Below, in pieces: positions 27,164 to 39,600 of a stretch of DNA of 64,000 nucleotides. Every line of letters begins with the position of its first letter. Positions within the stretch are counted from its first letter, which is position 1. The stretch comes from Citrus sinensis (Eukaryota; Streptophyta; Magnoliopsida; Sapindales; Rutaceae), in NCBI RefSeq assembly GCF_022201045.2, contig NC_068561.1:19966501-20030500 (forward strand), written 5' to 3'. The position numbers were made by a program, and so were the translations under genes. The notes beneath the pieces are model-generated. The model did no database searches and was not told where the DNA came from. It was given only the letters and a program-made list of their open reading frames with translations.

Positions 27164-28621
27164 TCAGTAACAATCATGTATAATAGTATTAAAAAAATGG
27201 TCAAACCGTTCAGCGTTGTATAAGAAAAAGGAAAGGAAAGAAGTAGAGAAAACGAAGGAAAGAAGAAGACTAATTGTTGACTTGCTAGTAATTGTAAAAA
27301 ATGTACGATAATTTTTAGATTTTATGAGGATTTATAGGGCAAGACATTATTTTTTAAATTTATATTACGAATTTATTAAAAAAATGGGTGTGGAAAGAAA
27401 TATTATGTGTTACCATTTTCTGACCTCATCAAAAGCTTTACAAAAAAGTATATATCATATATTCATACTTATTTTAAAGTCAATAAATAAGAAATATATA
27501 TGTATAGTTCTTTTAAAAAAAATCAATAAATAAAAGGTAGTGATTACTTTGGAGTTACTCTAAGATAAAACACAAATTACAGCCACACACGTAAAATGAT
27601 AAATAGTAAAAAATATATTATAACTTTAATCATGTAGCTATGAAGGCGTACTCTATCTTACAGTGGTTCCAACATAACCGGACCCTAAATAAAATTATTA
27701 GAAAACATGCTTTCCAAATAAGAAGAGAAAATGAGAAATAGGTAGTCACCAAAAATAACGAAAAACAAGCAAGATCACTACACGTGCCATGCATGCAGCT
27801 GCAGCCGCTAGCCACACAATCGTGTGCGTGTATATTGCCGCTTGCGTTTCAAACATATAATCAACCAAAAACAAACAACAAACAAAATCTCACTTTTATT
27901 TCACAGGAATTTCCCAGATCCTCCTTACTCCACACTTTGTCTCTCTCTACTGGTAATTGCTTTTTCTTTATATTTAGCAAAATATTTCATGTTATTAATT
28001 TGTTGGGGGATTCACTATTACAAACACCTACGTGTTGTCCACGTTTTAAATTGTGTTAGAATTACTATTACGTTTAGATTATTAACTTGTATCAGTTTTT
28101 TCTTCGAACCTCGCTCACACAGATGACAGAAGGGTGTTTCAATTTATATTTAATGCCATAATTAAAATGTAATAGAAGTTAGGATTTCAACTTTGGTTCA
28201 AGTTTGTGACCTAACGTGCGTGTATATCTGCTGCTACTTATGGGAATTCAAGGAAATTTCGATCAGTTTATAGAGCATAGGTGTCCAACAAAATATATGG
28301 ATCCACTTGGAGGCCAATGTAGTTTGTTTACTACTTTACATTGGTTCAAAATAGCAGATATAATTTGTGTCATAGTGGTGCATAGGAGCATGTTAAGAGT
28401 TTTCACGTTTTATGTCAAGGGCTTGAGTTTCCGTCCGTTGGCGTCTATAACATTACATGTATGTACATTGGCAGAGTTGGCTAGTTAATGGGGAATGTCT
28501 GTTAGTTTAAAATTTGCGTCTGAGAAAGATTTTTGGGTTTATTAGTAAGCCAATGTGTTTATTTTTTCGATTTTGGATGAAATGACAGTTTTGATTGGTG
28601 TCTGATGAATATTATGAAAGG

Positions 28622-31389
28622 ATGAAGTTTGGAGAGACATTTACAGAGTATTTGCATGGGGAGAGGTTTTTGGATAAATGCTCTCATGTTGAGTATAAGA
28701 GACTAAAGAAAGTCTTAAAGAGCTGCAGGACTTGTAAAGGACTACACGATTCTGCTTGCAAAACGGAGCAACAATGGGATGAGGGAAAAGACATCTCAGA
28801 GTCTCAATTATGTCAGTGCCAGTCTTCATGCCAATGTCAGTTCTTACTTTCGTTACATTTTCATTCTTGGTAAATTATATATAATTAATTGGTTAGGTGA
28901 TGCAACTTATTCTAAAAAAATTTGTTTCCTTGTAATGTGAAAAATACAATGTCTAGGAATTGTGAAATCAGTTTAAGAATGAAATTTGGGAGCTTAATAA
29001 TATTGATTTAAAGCTTGAACTTTAAATTTTCTCGATTTTGCACATCAATTGCTAAACTCTTATCGGCAATGTAAACATTATATTTTCACGTATTAATCAT
29101 GAATCCTTTGTTGATTTTCTAGTGTGTGATCATATGTTCTTCTCTGAGCTGATGAAGGAAGCATCAGATATAGCTGGGTGCTTTAGTTCTCGGGCTAGAC
29201 ATCTCCTCCATCTTCATGTTGCTAGTGGAATGCAAAGATATGTGCTGCGCATACGTCAATGTTTCAAGAATGATCAGCAAGCCATGATAGAAGAAGGAAG
29301 GGTGTTGATTGAGTACATAATAATGAATGCAATTGCTATCCGTAAAATCCTCAAGAAATATGATAAAGTAATGCAACTTTGGTCCACTTTTGCTGTCTAT
29401 TGTTGCTGATTCAGTTCACAGTATTTTTGTAACGCCGGTGACAGTTATTTTACTTTGCATAGGTGCATAAATCTGTAAATGGGAAGAATTTTAAATCCAA
29501 AATGAGGGCTGAACACATAGAGCTTTTGCAATCACCCTGGCTAATAGAACTGGGAGGTTTTTATTTGAATTTCAATGGATTAAATTGTGGAGCATCCAGT
29601 GAGTTTTCAGGTCATTTCTCCTTTGATTTCAATGCTTCACGACCTGTGATGACACTGGCACTTCCAAGTTCTATAAAGCTAGAATATGATTTGACTTGTG
29701 CAGTATGCTTGGTAAGATCTCATTCCAATAAATTCCTAGATGAAGAAAAGATGAGATTTATTATTTAGTTTTTCATTTGCTTGTTTCTTGTTATGAACTG
29801 ACAGGATCTTGTTTTTAATCCGTATGCTTTGAGCTGTGGTCATCTCTTTTGCAAGTTATGTGCTTGCTCAGCTGCCTCAGTCATGGTGTTTGAAGGCCTT
29901 AAATCTGCCAGTCCGGATTCAAAGTGTCCAATCTGCAGAGAGGTTTGTGTTTGGCATTAGAACAATATACGGAATTCAAATTTTTTATGTGGAAGTAACA
30001 CCTGTAAAGATTTCACCAGGCAGGTGCAAAATAATAGGTGTATAGTTAAATGTCCTCTTCTTGTGAAAACTTGTCACATTTATTCACAGATTATTCATAT
30101 ATCGTCTATAGGAGCTGGCTGGCAATTAGGATGCAAGGAGACTTGGTAACTATTTTGACCAAAAATTCTAAAAGATATATTCAACTTTGTGATCCTCCTA
30201 TTAATCACAGTTCACTTCAAAAAGGCTTATTTTCGGTTAGAATAATATGAACACTTGCTTAATATTACTTTGCAGTCAATTTCGTCACTCATATCATATG
30301 TTCAACTTTTGACTTCCACCATTGACATTGATCAATTGTTTGGCAGAATTGTCTCGATAAAATGTAGAACTTGAGTGGTTATTGAATTAGCTCTCCATCC
30401 TGTCTTTGGTTGCTCAAGGCTATGCAGTAGCAAATGACCATAGTCTGATGCTAGAGGACATTTTAAAACAGGGGCGTAACTGCAGGCATTCGCTGGCAAA
30501 CTGCCTTTGCAGCAGTTTAGTCATTGCTATAGTAATTTGTTTTCTGAATCTGTTTCCGAATTCCCTATAAAACCACCTCTCTTTTCCTCTTTGCAAGCAA
30601 CTGCCTTCAATTTGTAGAGTCCTTGAGCAACTGCCTTCAATTTTTAGACTCCTTCTCTGGTAATAACTTGTTTTACGTACTTTCATTCACATGTAATATG
30701 CTATTTCTTGATTCTATCAGACAGTTGAAGTAATGAAGTAGATACCAGGTTGCTTTATTCCTTAGGTTCGATGTAAAAAGAATGACAATTCGTTAAGTTT
30801 GATGCTCAAAATAGATCTTCGCTGCTGCAGTTCTTTGTCTTGCTAGGCAAGGTTTCAGAAGTAATTGTTCCTTAGTTGTGCCTGTTTCCTTCAAACTAAT
30901 AGCACCAAAACCCCTCTGCACAGTGTGGCAATGGGCATGATAAAATCCCTTCATTTTTAGAAGTTTTCCCTTTACATTAGAAGGCACATTTAGAGCATTC
31001 TCTTGAAACTCCTGCTGTTTAATCAAACTTGATCATTCTGCCTGTGATCACAACAATTTTTATCTTTTATGTTGTGCTCTTTTGAGCATAACGTAGCGAA
31101 GATTGGATTATTTGCCATTTAACTAGGCTTCTATTATTGTTCTCTATTATGCAGGCAGGAGTATATGCGAAAGCAGTCCACATGCTTGAACTAGACTTAT
31201 TGGTAAAAAGAAGGTAAAGAAACTGAAAACTCACTTTCATTCATTAGAGACAAATCAGACTTTTCTTAGTAAATATTTTCCAGGTTCAAAGAATATTGGA
31301 AGGAAAGATTGATTGCCGAACGAGCAGAGATGGTGAAGCAATCTAAGGAATACTGGGATTTACAAACCATACATGCAGTTGGGTATTGA
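28622..31389 (+). CDS. BAH1L: SPX-RING E3 ubiquitin ligase, BAH1-like
   Basis: Ortholog of Arabidopsis BAH1-like, the paralogue of NLA/BAH1, an E3 ligase that degrades phosphate and nitrate transporters. Six exons: 28622-28835, 29123-29367, 29463-29711, 29805-29942, 31155-31213, 31284-31389; 1011 nt, 336 residues. SPX domain at about 1-155, beginning [17 protein letters not shown] and ending [15 protein letters not shown]146, K149, K150 and K153 form the basic patch that binds inositol pyrophosphates in SPX proteins. The RING is a complete C3HC4: C232, C235, C247, H249, C252, C255, C277 and C280, including the family phrase CACSAASV. The start is the ATG opening the SPX domain; upstream in-frame sequence has no ATG. 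The exon 1 donor gtcagt gives CQ/LCDHMFF, matching the family. Intron 4 is 1.2 kb; the others are short. Confidence 0.96.
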
Positions 31390-32144
31390 TTTTTCAGGCT
31401 CCCTTGTTTGAGAAGAAGAGAAATAAATCATTCAGTTCACTTCAATCTCTGGTACCGGATAGTATGATTTCGTTAGTTTGGTTGGCACCAGTAACATCTG
31501 CGGTTCTGCATCCATTGTTGATTAATTTTTGGGTTATATGTTGGACATTTTTAGTTCAAATCATAAGATTACTGAATGAAATCATGCTAAATTGCTCTCA
31601 CAATCCAATCTTTAGTTGTATTCATTGCACTCTTGATCAAATAAAACCCAAATTTATTATGGTTAATTTCATCATTGATATTTAATAACATAATACAAGG
31701 GCTTGGCCACCCGACTGCTTTCGTAAGGTACAACTGGGCTGAAAGGGTAATCGGAGGTGGGCCCTAGGAGGCCTATAATCACTTTTCTATATGGGCTGTG
31801 CTTTATAGAAGGCGTAGGGTAGAAAGAGTTAAGAGATTTGTGGGCCCTACAGGAGACAAGACATCGACACAAATCCTCATTTTTCAACCTCTTTTTTTTT
31901 TTTTTTTGTCTTCAATAAATAAATGTTTGTCCTATTAAAAGTGGAAAAGGTCGGGTTGGCTTTCTCCTTTTTTTTCTTCGCAAAAAGTCATTATAAAACA
32001 AAAACATTTGGTTCTGTAAATTTTCAAATTACAACCGCAAAACAGCCTATCAAATATATTTCTTTATTGTCTATTCTTTAAAAGATAAACAATAATAATA
32101 TATGCATAAAGAATAGCATAAAAACAAAAAAAATTTAATTACAA

Positions 32145-32180
32145 GACAAAAAAAATTATCACAAGATAATTTTTTTTGTC
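32145..32180. repeat. Perfect inverted repeat: 16-bp stem, 4-base loop
   Basis: GACAAAAAAAATTATC (32145-32160), loop ACAA, then its exact reverse complement (32165-32180). It sits in a wider A-rich/T-rich imperfect palindrome spanning roughly 32080-32230, like the core of a foldback MITE. Confidence 0.85.
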
Positions 32181-32920
32181 TTTTATATATTTTATATTAT
32201 TTTTTTGTTATTTTCGTACAAAAACACAAAACAACGAAAATAATCCTAAACACTCTGTTACTCTAAGCTAACCCTTTATTTTTTTGATTTTATGAGGTTT
32301 TGTTGGGCTTTAATTATAATTTTTTTACGGGGCTCATGTATTTATTTCTACCTAATATTAAAAAAAACAAAGGAAGAAAATGTCCGTTGGCGGGTCAAAA
32401 TTTGGCATTACACGTGCAGTGGGTTTGGTAGTTTACCCTATTATCTGATTAATAATTACATAAATTCCAAAAAGAAAAATTAAAACTAAAAGGAGATAAC
32501 ATCCTGCCCTCTAATTTTGTCATTTTCGCATAAAAGGACATAGGTTTTCTGTTTGTATCAAATAGGTCCGTAACCCCTTCTCAAATAATGTATTTCGACA
32601 ACAATAGAGTTTAACTCTCTAAATGAGAGACAGAATTACTTGAGAGAATAGGAGTAGACCCTCTCGAATAACAATAATATATGATTTTTTATATTTTAAA
32701 ATTGCAACTCATATTATAATGTATACTTTTTTAAATAGAGATTAGTATCTAAGATGAGTATTTTGTGCAGCACATGTGTGCGACACTTAAACAACTTTCA
32801 TCCAAAGTTACTAAGTATTGAGATTCTCATTCTCATTATTTAAGTTAGAATACATGTAGAACAGCAATTGAGTCAAAAGAAAAGAGAGCTTATAATACTT
32901 ACAAGAGAATATGTGTGTAC

Positions 32921-33038
32921 AAGTATGTTGCAATACAATGATTGAGTACTTGGAGAATTGCTTATATGGAACGTTAAATAAGTACGTGGCAATACAATGC
33001 TTGAGCACTTGGAGAATTGCTTATATGAAATGCTAAGT
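32921..33038. repeat. 59-bp tandem duplication
   Basis: Copies start at 32921 and 32980 (AAGTA(T/C)GT(T/G)GCAATACAATG) and share CTTGGAGAATTGCTTATATG. Around nine in ten bases match. Confidence 0.9.
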
Positions 33039-33612
33039 GACAAGTCTATTAATAAGGAGGCTTGTCACATTCTACTAAGTTCTAAAATATTTTTATTTAG
33101 AGAATTTTCATAGTTTAAAAAACTCCTACATAAAATAGAGAGAATTTTTATTTATAATATCTTAGAGAATTCTCATTCTACCACAATACCACTATTTTAG
33201 AGAATTCTTATTTTATCCAGATATTTATAAGCTAAAAAGTTATAGAGATAAAAGTTTTTAAATATAAAGCTCGAGTTGCACGTCCTAAACTTATATAATA
33301 AATCTCTTAGTTCAAAATTAAGTGATTTGTAACACTAAAATCTTAATTTTAAATAGAGATTTGACTAGAAAATGCAAACATTTAAGAAAGGATTAATATT
33401 ATATTTTTAAGTTAGTATTCTAAACTTTACAACCTTACTAGACATTATGGAATAATTTAAATTTTAAATAGAATCGACTATTGAAAAAAACTATGCTTTG
33501 AATTAAAAATTAAAAAATTAGGGATCTGTATGTTATTATCGTTCAAAAAATTTACTTCATATTTCAATAATCCATTTTCATTCACTATCGGTGTTCGCAG
33601 AGGAACTCAACA

Positions 33613-36600
33613 ATGGCGTATTATTCCTTTTGGCTCGCTCGTTTACGATCATCATCAACATCCATCCTCAGCAGTCTCCGCACTTCAAAGTTCAGTACTC
33701 AGAACACACGCACAAGAACTCTTATCACATTAGCCAGCGACAACAGCTCGAGAAATGGAACCCCGTTTCAGTTGTTTTCAGCCTCTCTTCTTCCTTTAGC
33801 AATCGCTGCCTCTGCTGGGTCCCTCGCCATTCAATCCCAGACGCACCCTTCTCTCTGCGACTCCTCAGCTCTTGATTCTCGGTAACACTTTCCCGTTTTA
33901 GTTGATTTTGTGTATGTTTAGTTTAGGCTGGAGGTGCTGTCGCTTTTAGCTCCGAATAAAAATCACTAGCTATCAAATCAGGTATATGTGAATGTGTCAG
34001 AATGTCAGTAGTGAATATTAGTTGTGAGTAAAAGTGTTTGATAAATAGGCGCAGCATTTTCAGTTGGTCCCACATCATACCCTCCCCACGTATCACCTTT
34101 TATGCCCTCTGGCACTAGGCTTACGAGAGGTTATCCAACGTAAGTGGTGGTTGTGGAGACTTGAGGGTGGACCTTGAAGTCCGTACTGTTCATCTGTGGT
34201 TTCAAAATTGAGTAGAAGTACGGCAGTTATTCACAAGCATACAGTATGTACTCGATTTTGATTCTGTATTTACTTTTTCAATTTTGTGTAAAGGGATGTG
34301 AACATTGGTGGTAAAGGAAGTACGGAGTATGTGGTGAAGGGGTCATACAAGGAAATTCCACAGGAGCTTGTTGATGAACTCAAGGCTATTTGTCAAGTAT
34401 AGCTTTATACATAACTCAATTTGAATCTTTTGATTTTTTGCTTTTTGATGGAAAGTAAACTTATGGGTCTGGTTATATTAATTGATCAATAAGCTAATTG
34501 TAGACCACATGTATGATTATGGGTCTAACGTTCAATGTTATCAGTTTATATTTTATGTTATCATCATCACACTATCAGTATGACTTTGTCATTTTACTAG
34601 CTTAATGTTCTACTTTGGTTTATAATATTACTAGCTGGGTGTCCTTTCAATTGTCAATAAGGAGATTTATTGTGCGTGAATCCAAATTCGCAAAAGTATA
34701 AAATTGTTTCATCTGAATTGGAGTAGGATGATATGACAATGGATTATGAAGAGAGGTACATCCATGGAAAACCACAAAACAGCTTTCACAAAGCAGTTAA
34801 TATCCCCGATATCATTGTGTTCCCCAGGTGCAATTTCTTCTCAATCATCTCCTTGTGTACTGAATTTTTTTTTCCAGCTCTTGATATCACATTTGTATTA
34901 CTTTTCTTTTTTAAGTTTATATTTTGAAGAAGAATACAGACTCCATCAGACTTTATTGACAATTCATAAAAGATTAGGTTACCTGTGTCTATTATAATAA
35001 TTATTCCATTTTGTGGCAAGAACTGATTGCCCTGTTTCTTGAAACTATCCAGGATTGAGTTGTGAATTTTCTTTTTTACTTTTTGGAGATTTAAATCTCC
35101 TTTGTTCAACTTTTGAATTTAAATAGGTAACAGTATGCTTCTGGATACTTGCATGTGAACACAACATGCATAGAAGAAAACCAAAACATTTTATTTTAAG
35201 AGAGATCTCCAAATGTTGCTAGCAGTCTATTTCTGCATTTCTGTTATGCTTCTCTGAAAAAATTTTCAACTTATACCTTCTACATGCAGGTCTGAAGATG
35301 AAGTTTCCAAGATTGTCAAGTGTTGTGATAAACATAAGGTTTGAGTTCTTCTTTTTCTGCAAATTAGTGAAAGATGCCACTCTCTTTCTTATATGAAGTC
35401 TACAGGTTTTCTGCAAAAATAGTGCTTATCATAAACATTTTAGGTTTAATGCTTGTGGGTCACAAGATTCACTATCTAAATCTAAAGATTTGATTGTCAA
35501 TTTTCAATTTGGTTTATCTACTTTTGCTTTAGTTGATCATGGAATGATGAAAAATGAAAAATATTGCCTTCATGTAGCAAGTATTTATTTGGTTTGCTTT
35601 TCCATTGTGATCAGGTCCCTATAATACCATATGGTGGGGCTACGTCAATCGAGGGTCACACCTTATCTCCTAATGGAGGTGTTTGCATTGACCTGTCTTT
35701 GATGAAAGTATGTATCAATATCCTTTTTGTATACATAGTTACATTACATAAACTCTGATTCATCTAATTGAGACATTATAGATACAATATGCTCAAGAAT
35801 ACCTCAAGTTGTGTCTCTTCCTGTAATTTTATAAAGTTACCCACATGCTAAATGGAATTGATCAATGTTCTTTGTATCTGCCTTTTTAACAGCAATCAGA
35901 TGGGTCACCTGCCATCCCTTATGAAATTTTGTTGGGGTGGAAAGATTCACAATTTTGGTGAATACAACTTACGTTGTGTGTAAGTTAGACAGTGCACCTG
36001 ATTTTGGGCTTCTTTTGATTGAACGTACATTATGCAATTAAATATCTTGGGCCTAAGCTCTTAAAATTCAGGAATTTGGTTGTCTTTTATGGTTGCATTT
36101 TGTTACTCTAAAAGACTATCCTTCTTTTTCTTGTACTTGCTCTGCTTGTGGGGCTCAAACAGTATAAGCTGTCCAGAGAAATAACTAATATCTACCATCC
36201 GGGGAGATATATATATATTTTCTAATCTAGGATTTTAAAGTCCGGGAAAGTCCGGGATATGTATGTATGTATTTTTAAGTCAAAATAGCTTCTTTAAATT
36301 TTACTAATATCTACCATCCAGAGAATTTTAACAAAATAGCTTCCTTAAATTTACTCATCTAATTCCTCCTTTAGTATCATCTAGTAATTTACTTATGGCT
36401 TCTTGATTAATTGATATATGGAACATTTCTGTACTTTATATTTCAATTTTCCCAAATGTTTGCTATTTATACATAGCAAAAATTTTGTGTTATCTATCAA
36501 CTCTAATCTCTAAGCCTCTTGTGAATACAATTATTGTGGTTGTGGAATTGTTCATTTCTAATCTTATAAAAATGTGTCAAATTTAAACATGTATTCTGGA

Positions 36601-39600
36601 AATTCTTTCAGCTGCTTATTTAATGTGGATTCTTCTCACATTGTAGAGTGTTAAAGCATTACATATTGAGGACATGGATGTGGTTGTTGAGCCTGGGATT
36701 GGATGGATGGAGCTTAATGAATACTTGGAGCCATATGGGTTATTCTTCCCTCTTGATCCTGGTCTGATTCCCAACCCTTGTAATTTTTGTCTGTAATTTT
36801 ATTAAGGAAGATGTATTTGGAGACTTTGGATTTCATTGCAGTTTTAACTCTTTCATTCTTTCCATCCTCCCACAACCCAAAGGGAGAAAAAAAGAAAAAA
36901 GAGTTAAAACATTTTAAGCTGTACACAAGGTAATGTGCCTCATAATGGTATCATGCTTTTCCACATTTTCACTTGAATCTCTATTTTTCCCCGGGAAATC
37001 TTTCGAATTACTATTACCACTGCTTAGCTTTCAATTCGCCTCTGACCATCAAATCAAAATCAAATTATTTCGTGGATTGGATTTCACTTGACTGTCTACG
37101 GCTTCATTGTGAACTTACTGCCTTGTTCTGATTCTGTCACATCTTGTCTTGCAGGGCCTGGTGCAACCATTGGGGGTATGTGTGCTACCCGCTGCTCTGG
37201 TTCCTTGGCTGTGAGGTAGTTTCTCAGCCTATTTAGCTCTAGTGACTTATTTGTTGCTGAAAATATCCACATGTGAGATTGCTGCTGTTCGGTTATGAAG
37301 AGAAAGACTTAGTATGACCTTAAAGTATTCATGGGTGGGGGTGTAATATATTCCTTCTCAACTTGTGTGATGGACACTAGAGTTATTTATACCCAGTACA
37401 CCTGCTTTTCTTGGTATATAACCTTTTACTCCTGAGATAGTTTTGCTATTTTGTCCCAGTAATTCCTTTTATCAGTTTTTTTAGTGTTCAGATATTATTA
37501 TAGATCTTGCAATTTCTTAAGTTTATCTTTAGCTTTGTACTTGGCAGCCGAACTTTCAGTTATTCTCCTATATTACTTTTTGTTTCTAATCTAAATAATG
37601 CATTTTGCTGAACTGAATTCATTTATTCTCTATTTACCAATTTATTTGTCCAAATGAATAACTCATTACTAGTTGTTGAAACTATTTTCACGGTCTGATT
37701 TGTTGTTGGAGTTAATGATTTCACTCTTAGCATGTAGGTATGGAACTATGCGCGACAATGTCATTAATCTGAAGGTTTGTTAATTTCCTTTTTGTCATAC
37801 AATTTCATTAAATTGGGATATATTTCTCATCCTGTCAACATCTCAGGTAGTTCTTGCCAATGGAGATGTTGTTAAGACAGCTTCTCGTGCTCGAAAAAGT
37901 GCTGCAGGGTTTGTTCTCTTGTCTATTTAAATTGTCCCATTGGTTTTATACTTCTTCCATCCTGAAAAACCAATATACATGTGATACAGAAATAACACTT
38001 GGTGTTACAATGGTGTTTGAGTTTTTCTATGCATTTATTTAAGCTTGATCTTATCCCTTGGTTTGCTGTTACCAGATGCCTTTTACTACTGTTATGACCT
38101 GGACTCACATTTATTTTGTGAATCCTTATATATCTTTCTTAACTAGGTCCAAGTAATGTTAATATAGATGTGTTTGTGTCTGAGAGAGAGAGTTCTGGTC
38201 CAACATCAATATATAAACCTAAAGCTTTTGTAACGTTTTGTGTGCATGCATGAAAGATATTCTCATTCGGTTCAAAAGTGCTTTTGGTCTTTCATATATA
38301 AAAGATAAGAAATTTTCAATCCATGAGGCTTATGAGGCTTCTGTATGATAGGTATGATTTGACCCGACTGATAATTGGAAGTGAGGGAACCCTTGGCATA
38401 ATAACAGAAGTCACTCTAAGGCTTCAGAAAATTCCACAGCATTCAGTGGTATCTTCACCTTTCTTTCTTGAAAAGCAATTATGTTTTACTTGATTTCAAA
38501 TTTCTGTCTAAAATTTTAGTTTCCTTGTTGCTAATGGATGTAAGTTTATTATATATGTTTATACTTGTGAATGTTTGTGTTTTGTGTTGTATAAGATACT
38601 ATAGAAGTTCTTTGAGATCCTGATATTTACGGAACTTTTGTTTTACAAGAAACTGATTGATATTTGCAGTAGCTGTCCTTCTTTACTTTTGTTCTAATGA
38701 AAGTATGTATTAAAATTCACATCTTGTTCTTTACATTTAATTTTCTATACAGAAGTTGAAAAATGAAGGTCTTTTATTTTGTTATGCTTGGAAAATAGTT
38801 CCTTTTCCTCCCTGCAATATTCCTTCACAATAACCTATAGGGTTAAAGTTAACCAGTGGGAGTATAGGAAAATTGGAATGGGCTACTTTATGTTTGGGAA
38901 AAATAAATCCTTGAGGATGGGAAGCATTTGTACTCCTTCGATGGCAGATGAGGATGATTTGCATTTAGTCAATGTCAAAATTTCTCCTCTTATCCATCTT
39001 TGAACTGTGTATGGGGTTGGAATCCACCGGTTCTCCTTATTATTGTGTATATAAGAATTTTCTTAATTGAGTTTGATAATGTTGTAGGTGGCAACATGTA
39101 ACTTCCCAACTATTAAGGATGCAGCAGATGTAGCTATTGCTACTATGCTGTCTGGCATACAGGTGTGGCTTAATCTGCAAACTTAGTTCGCATATCCAAT
39201 TCCTTCGAAGTTCATAGATTTTATAATACTTAATAGGTGTCGAGGGTGGAGCTCCTGGATGAAGTTCAAGTGAGGGCTGTCAATATTGCTAATGGGAAGA
39301 ACTTGCCTGAACTTCCAACTTTGATGTTTGAATTTATAGGCACTCGTGAGATGATACCACTTTTCGCTTTTAATACATTTCTTTAATTAATGGCGATTTA
39401 TTTGAACTTTTTCTTCAGTATTTTAAGAATCTACGGTACCTCATATATGTACAGATTTCAAACTGGCAAGACAAAGCATGAGCAATCTCACATTTTATGC
39501 TTTTTTTCCGCTCATTATCTATATCGTCAGTAGCTTCCAGCAAAAGGCGTATTTCAAAAGTTGTCTTCATTTTACCAGTGCTAACTTTTCTAATAAATTC

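Larger units (their letters stand above)
24705..28621. other. Bidirectional upstream region between the SAM gene and the BAH1-like gene
   Basis: The two flanking genes diverge, so both promoters lie here. For the BAH1-like gene a plausible 5' UTR intron runs from 27953 (tg/gtaatt, after a CT-rich stretch) to 28588 (gacag). On the SAM side a 5' UTR exon near 25690-25850 is possible. The middle (25900-27600) is AT-rich and holds the SINE-like piece and tandem repeat listed separately. I looked for the miR827 target site known from NLA 5' UTRs and did not see it. Confidence 0.5.
31390..33612. other. BAH1-like 3' UTR and D-LDH promoter
   Basis: The BAH1-like 3' UTR probably ends by about 31690. 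The rest is AT-rich and repeat-laden (the hairpin and tandem repeat are listed separately). The text around 32820-33200 (attctcattctcatt, agagaattctcatt) looks like a worn retroelement terminal repeat that I could not bound. No gene was recognised. Confidence 0.45.

Noticed and set aside
27895-28621. miR827 target site as found in NLA 5' UTRs
   Set aside because: Looked for the AGUUUGUUGAUGGUCAUCUAA-type complement and found no match. This gene is the BAH1-like paralogue, which is not known as a miR827 target.
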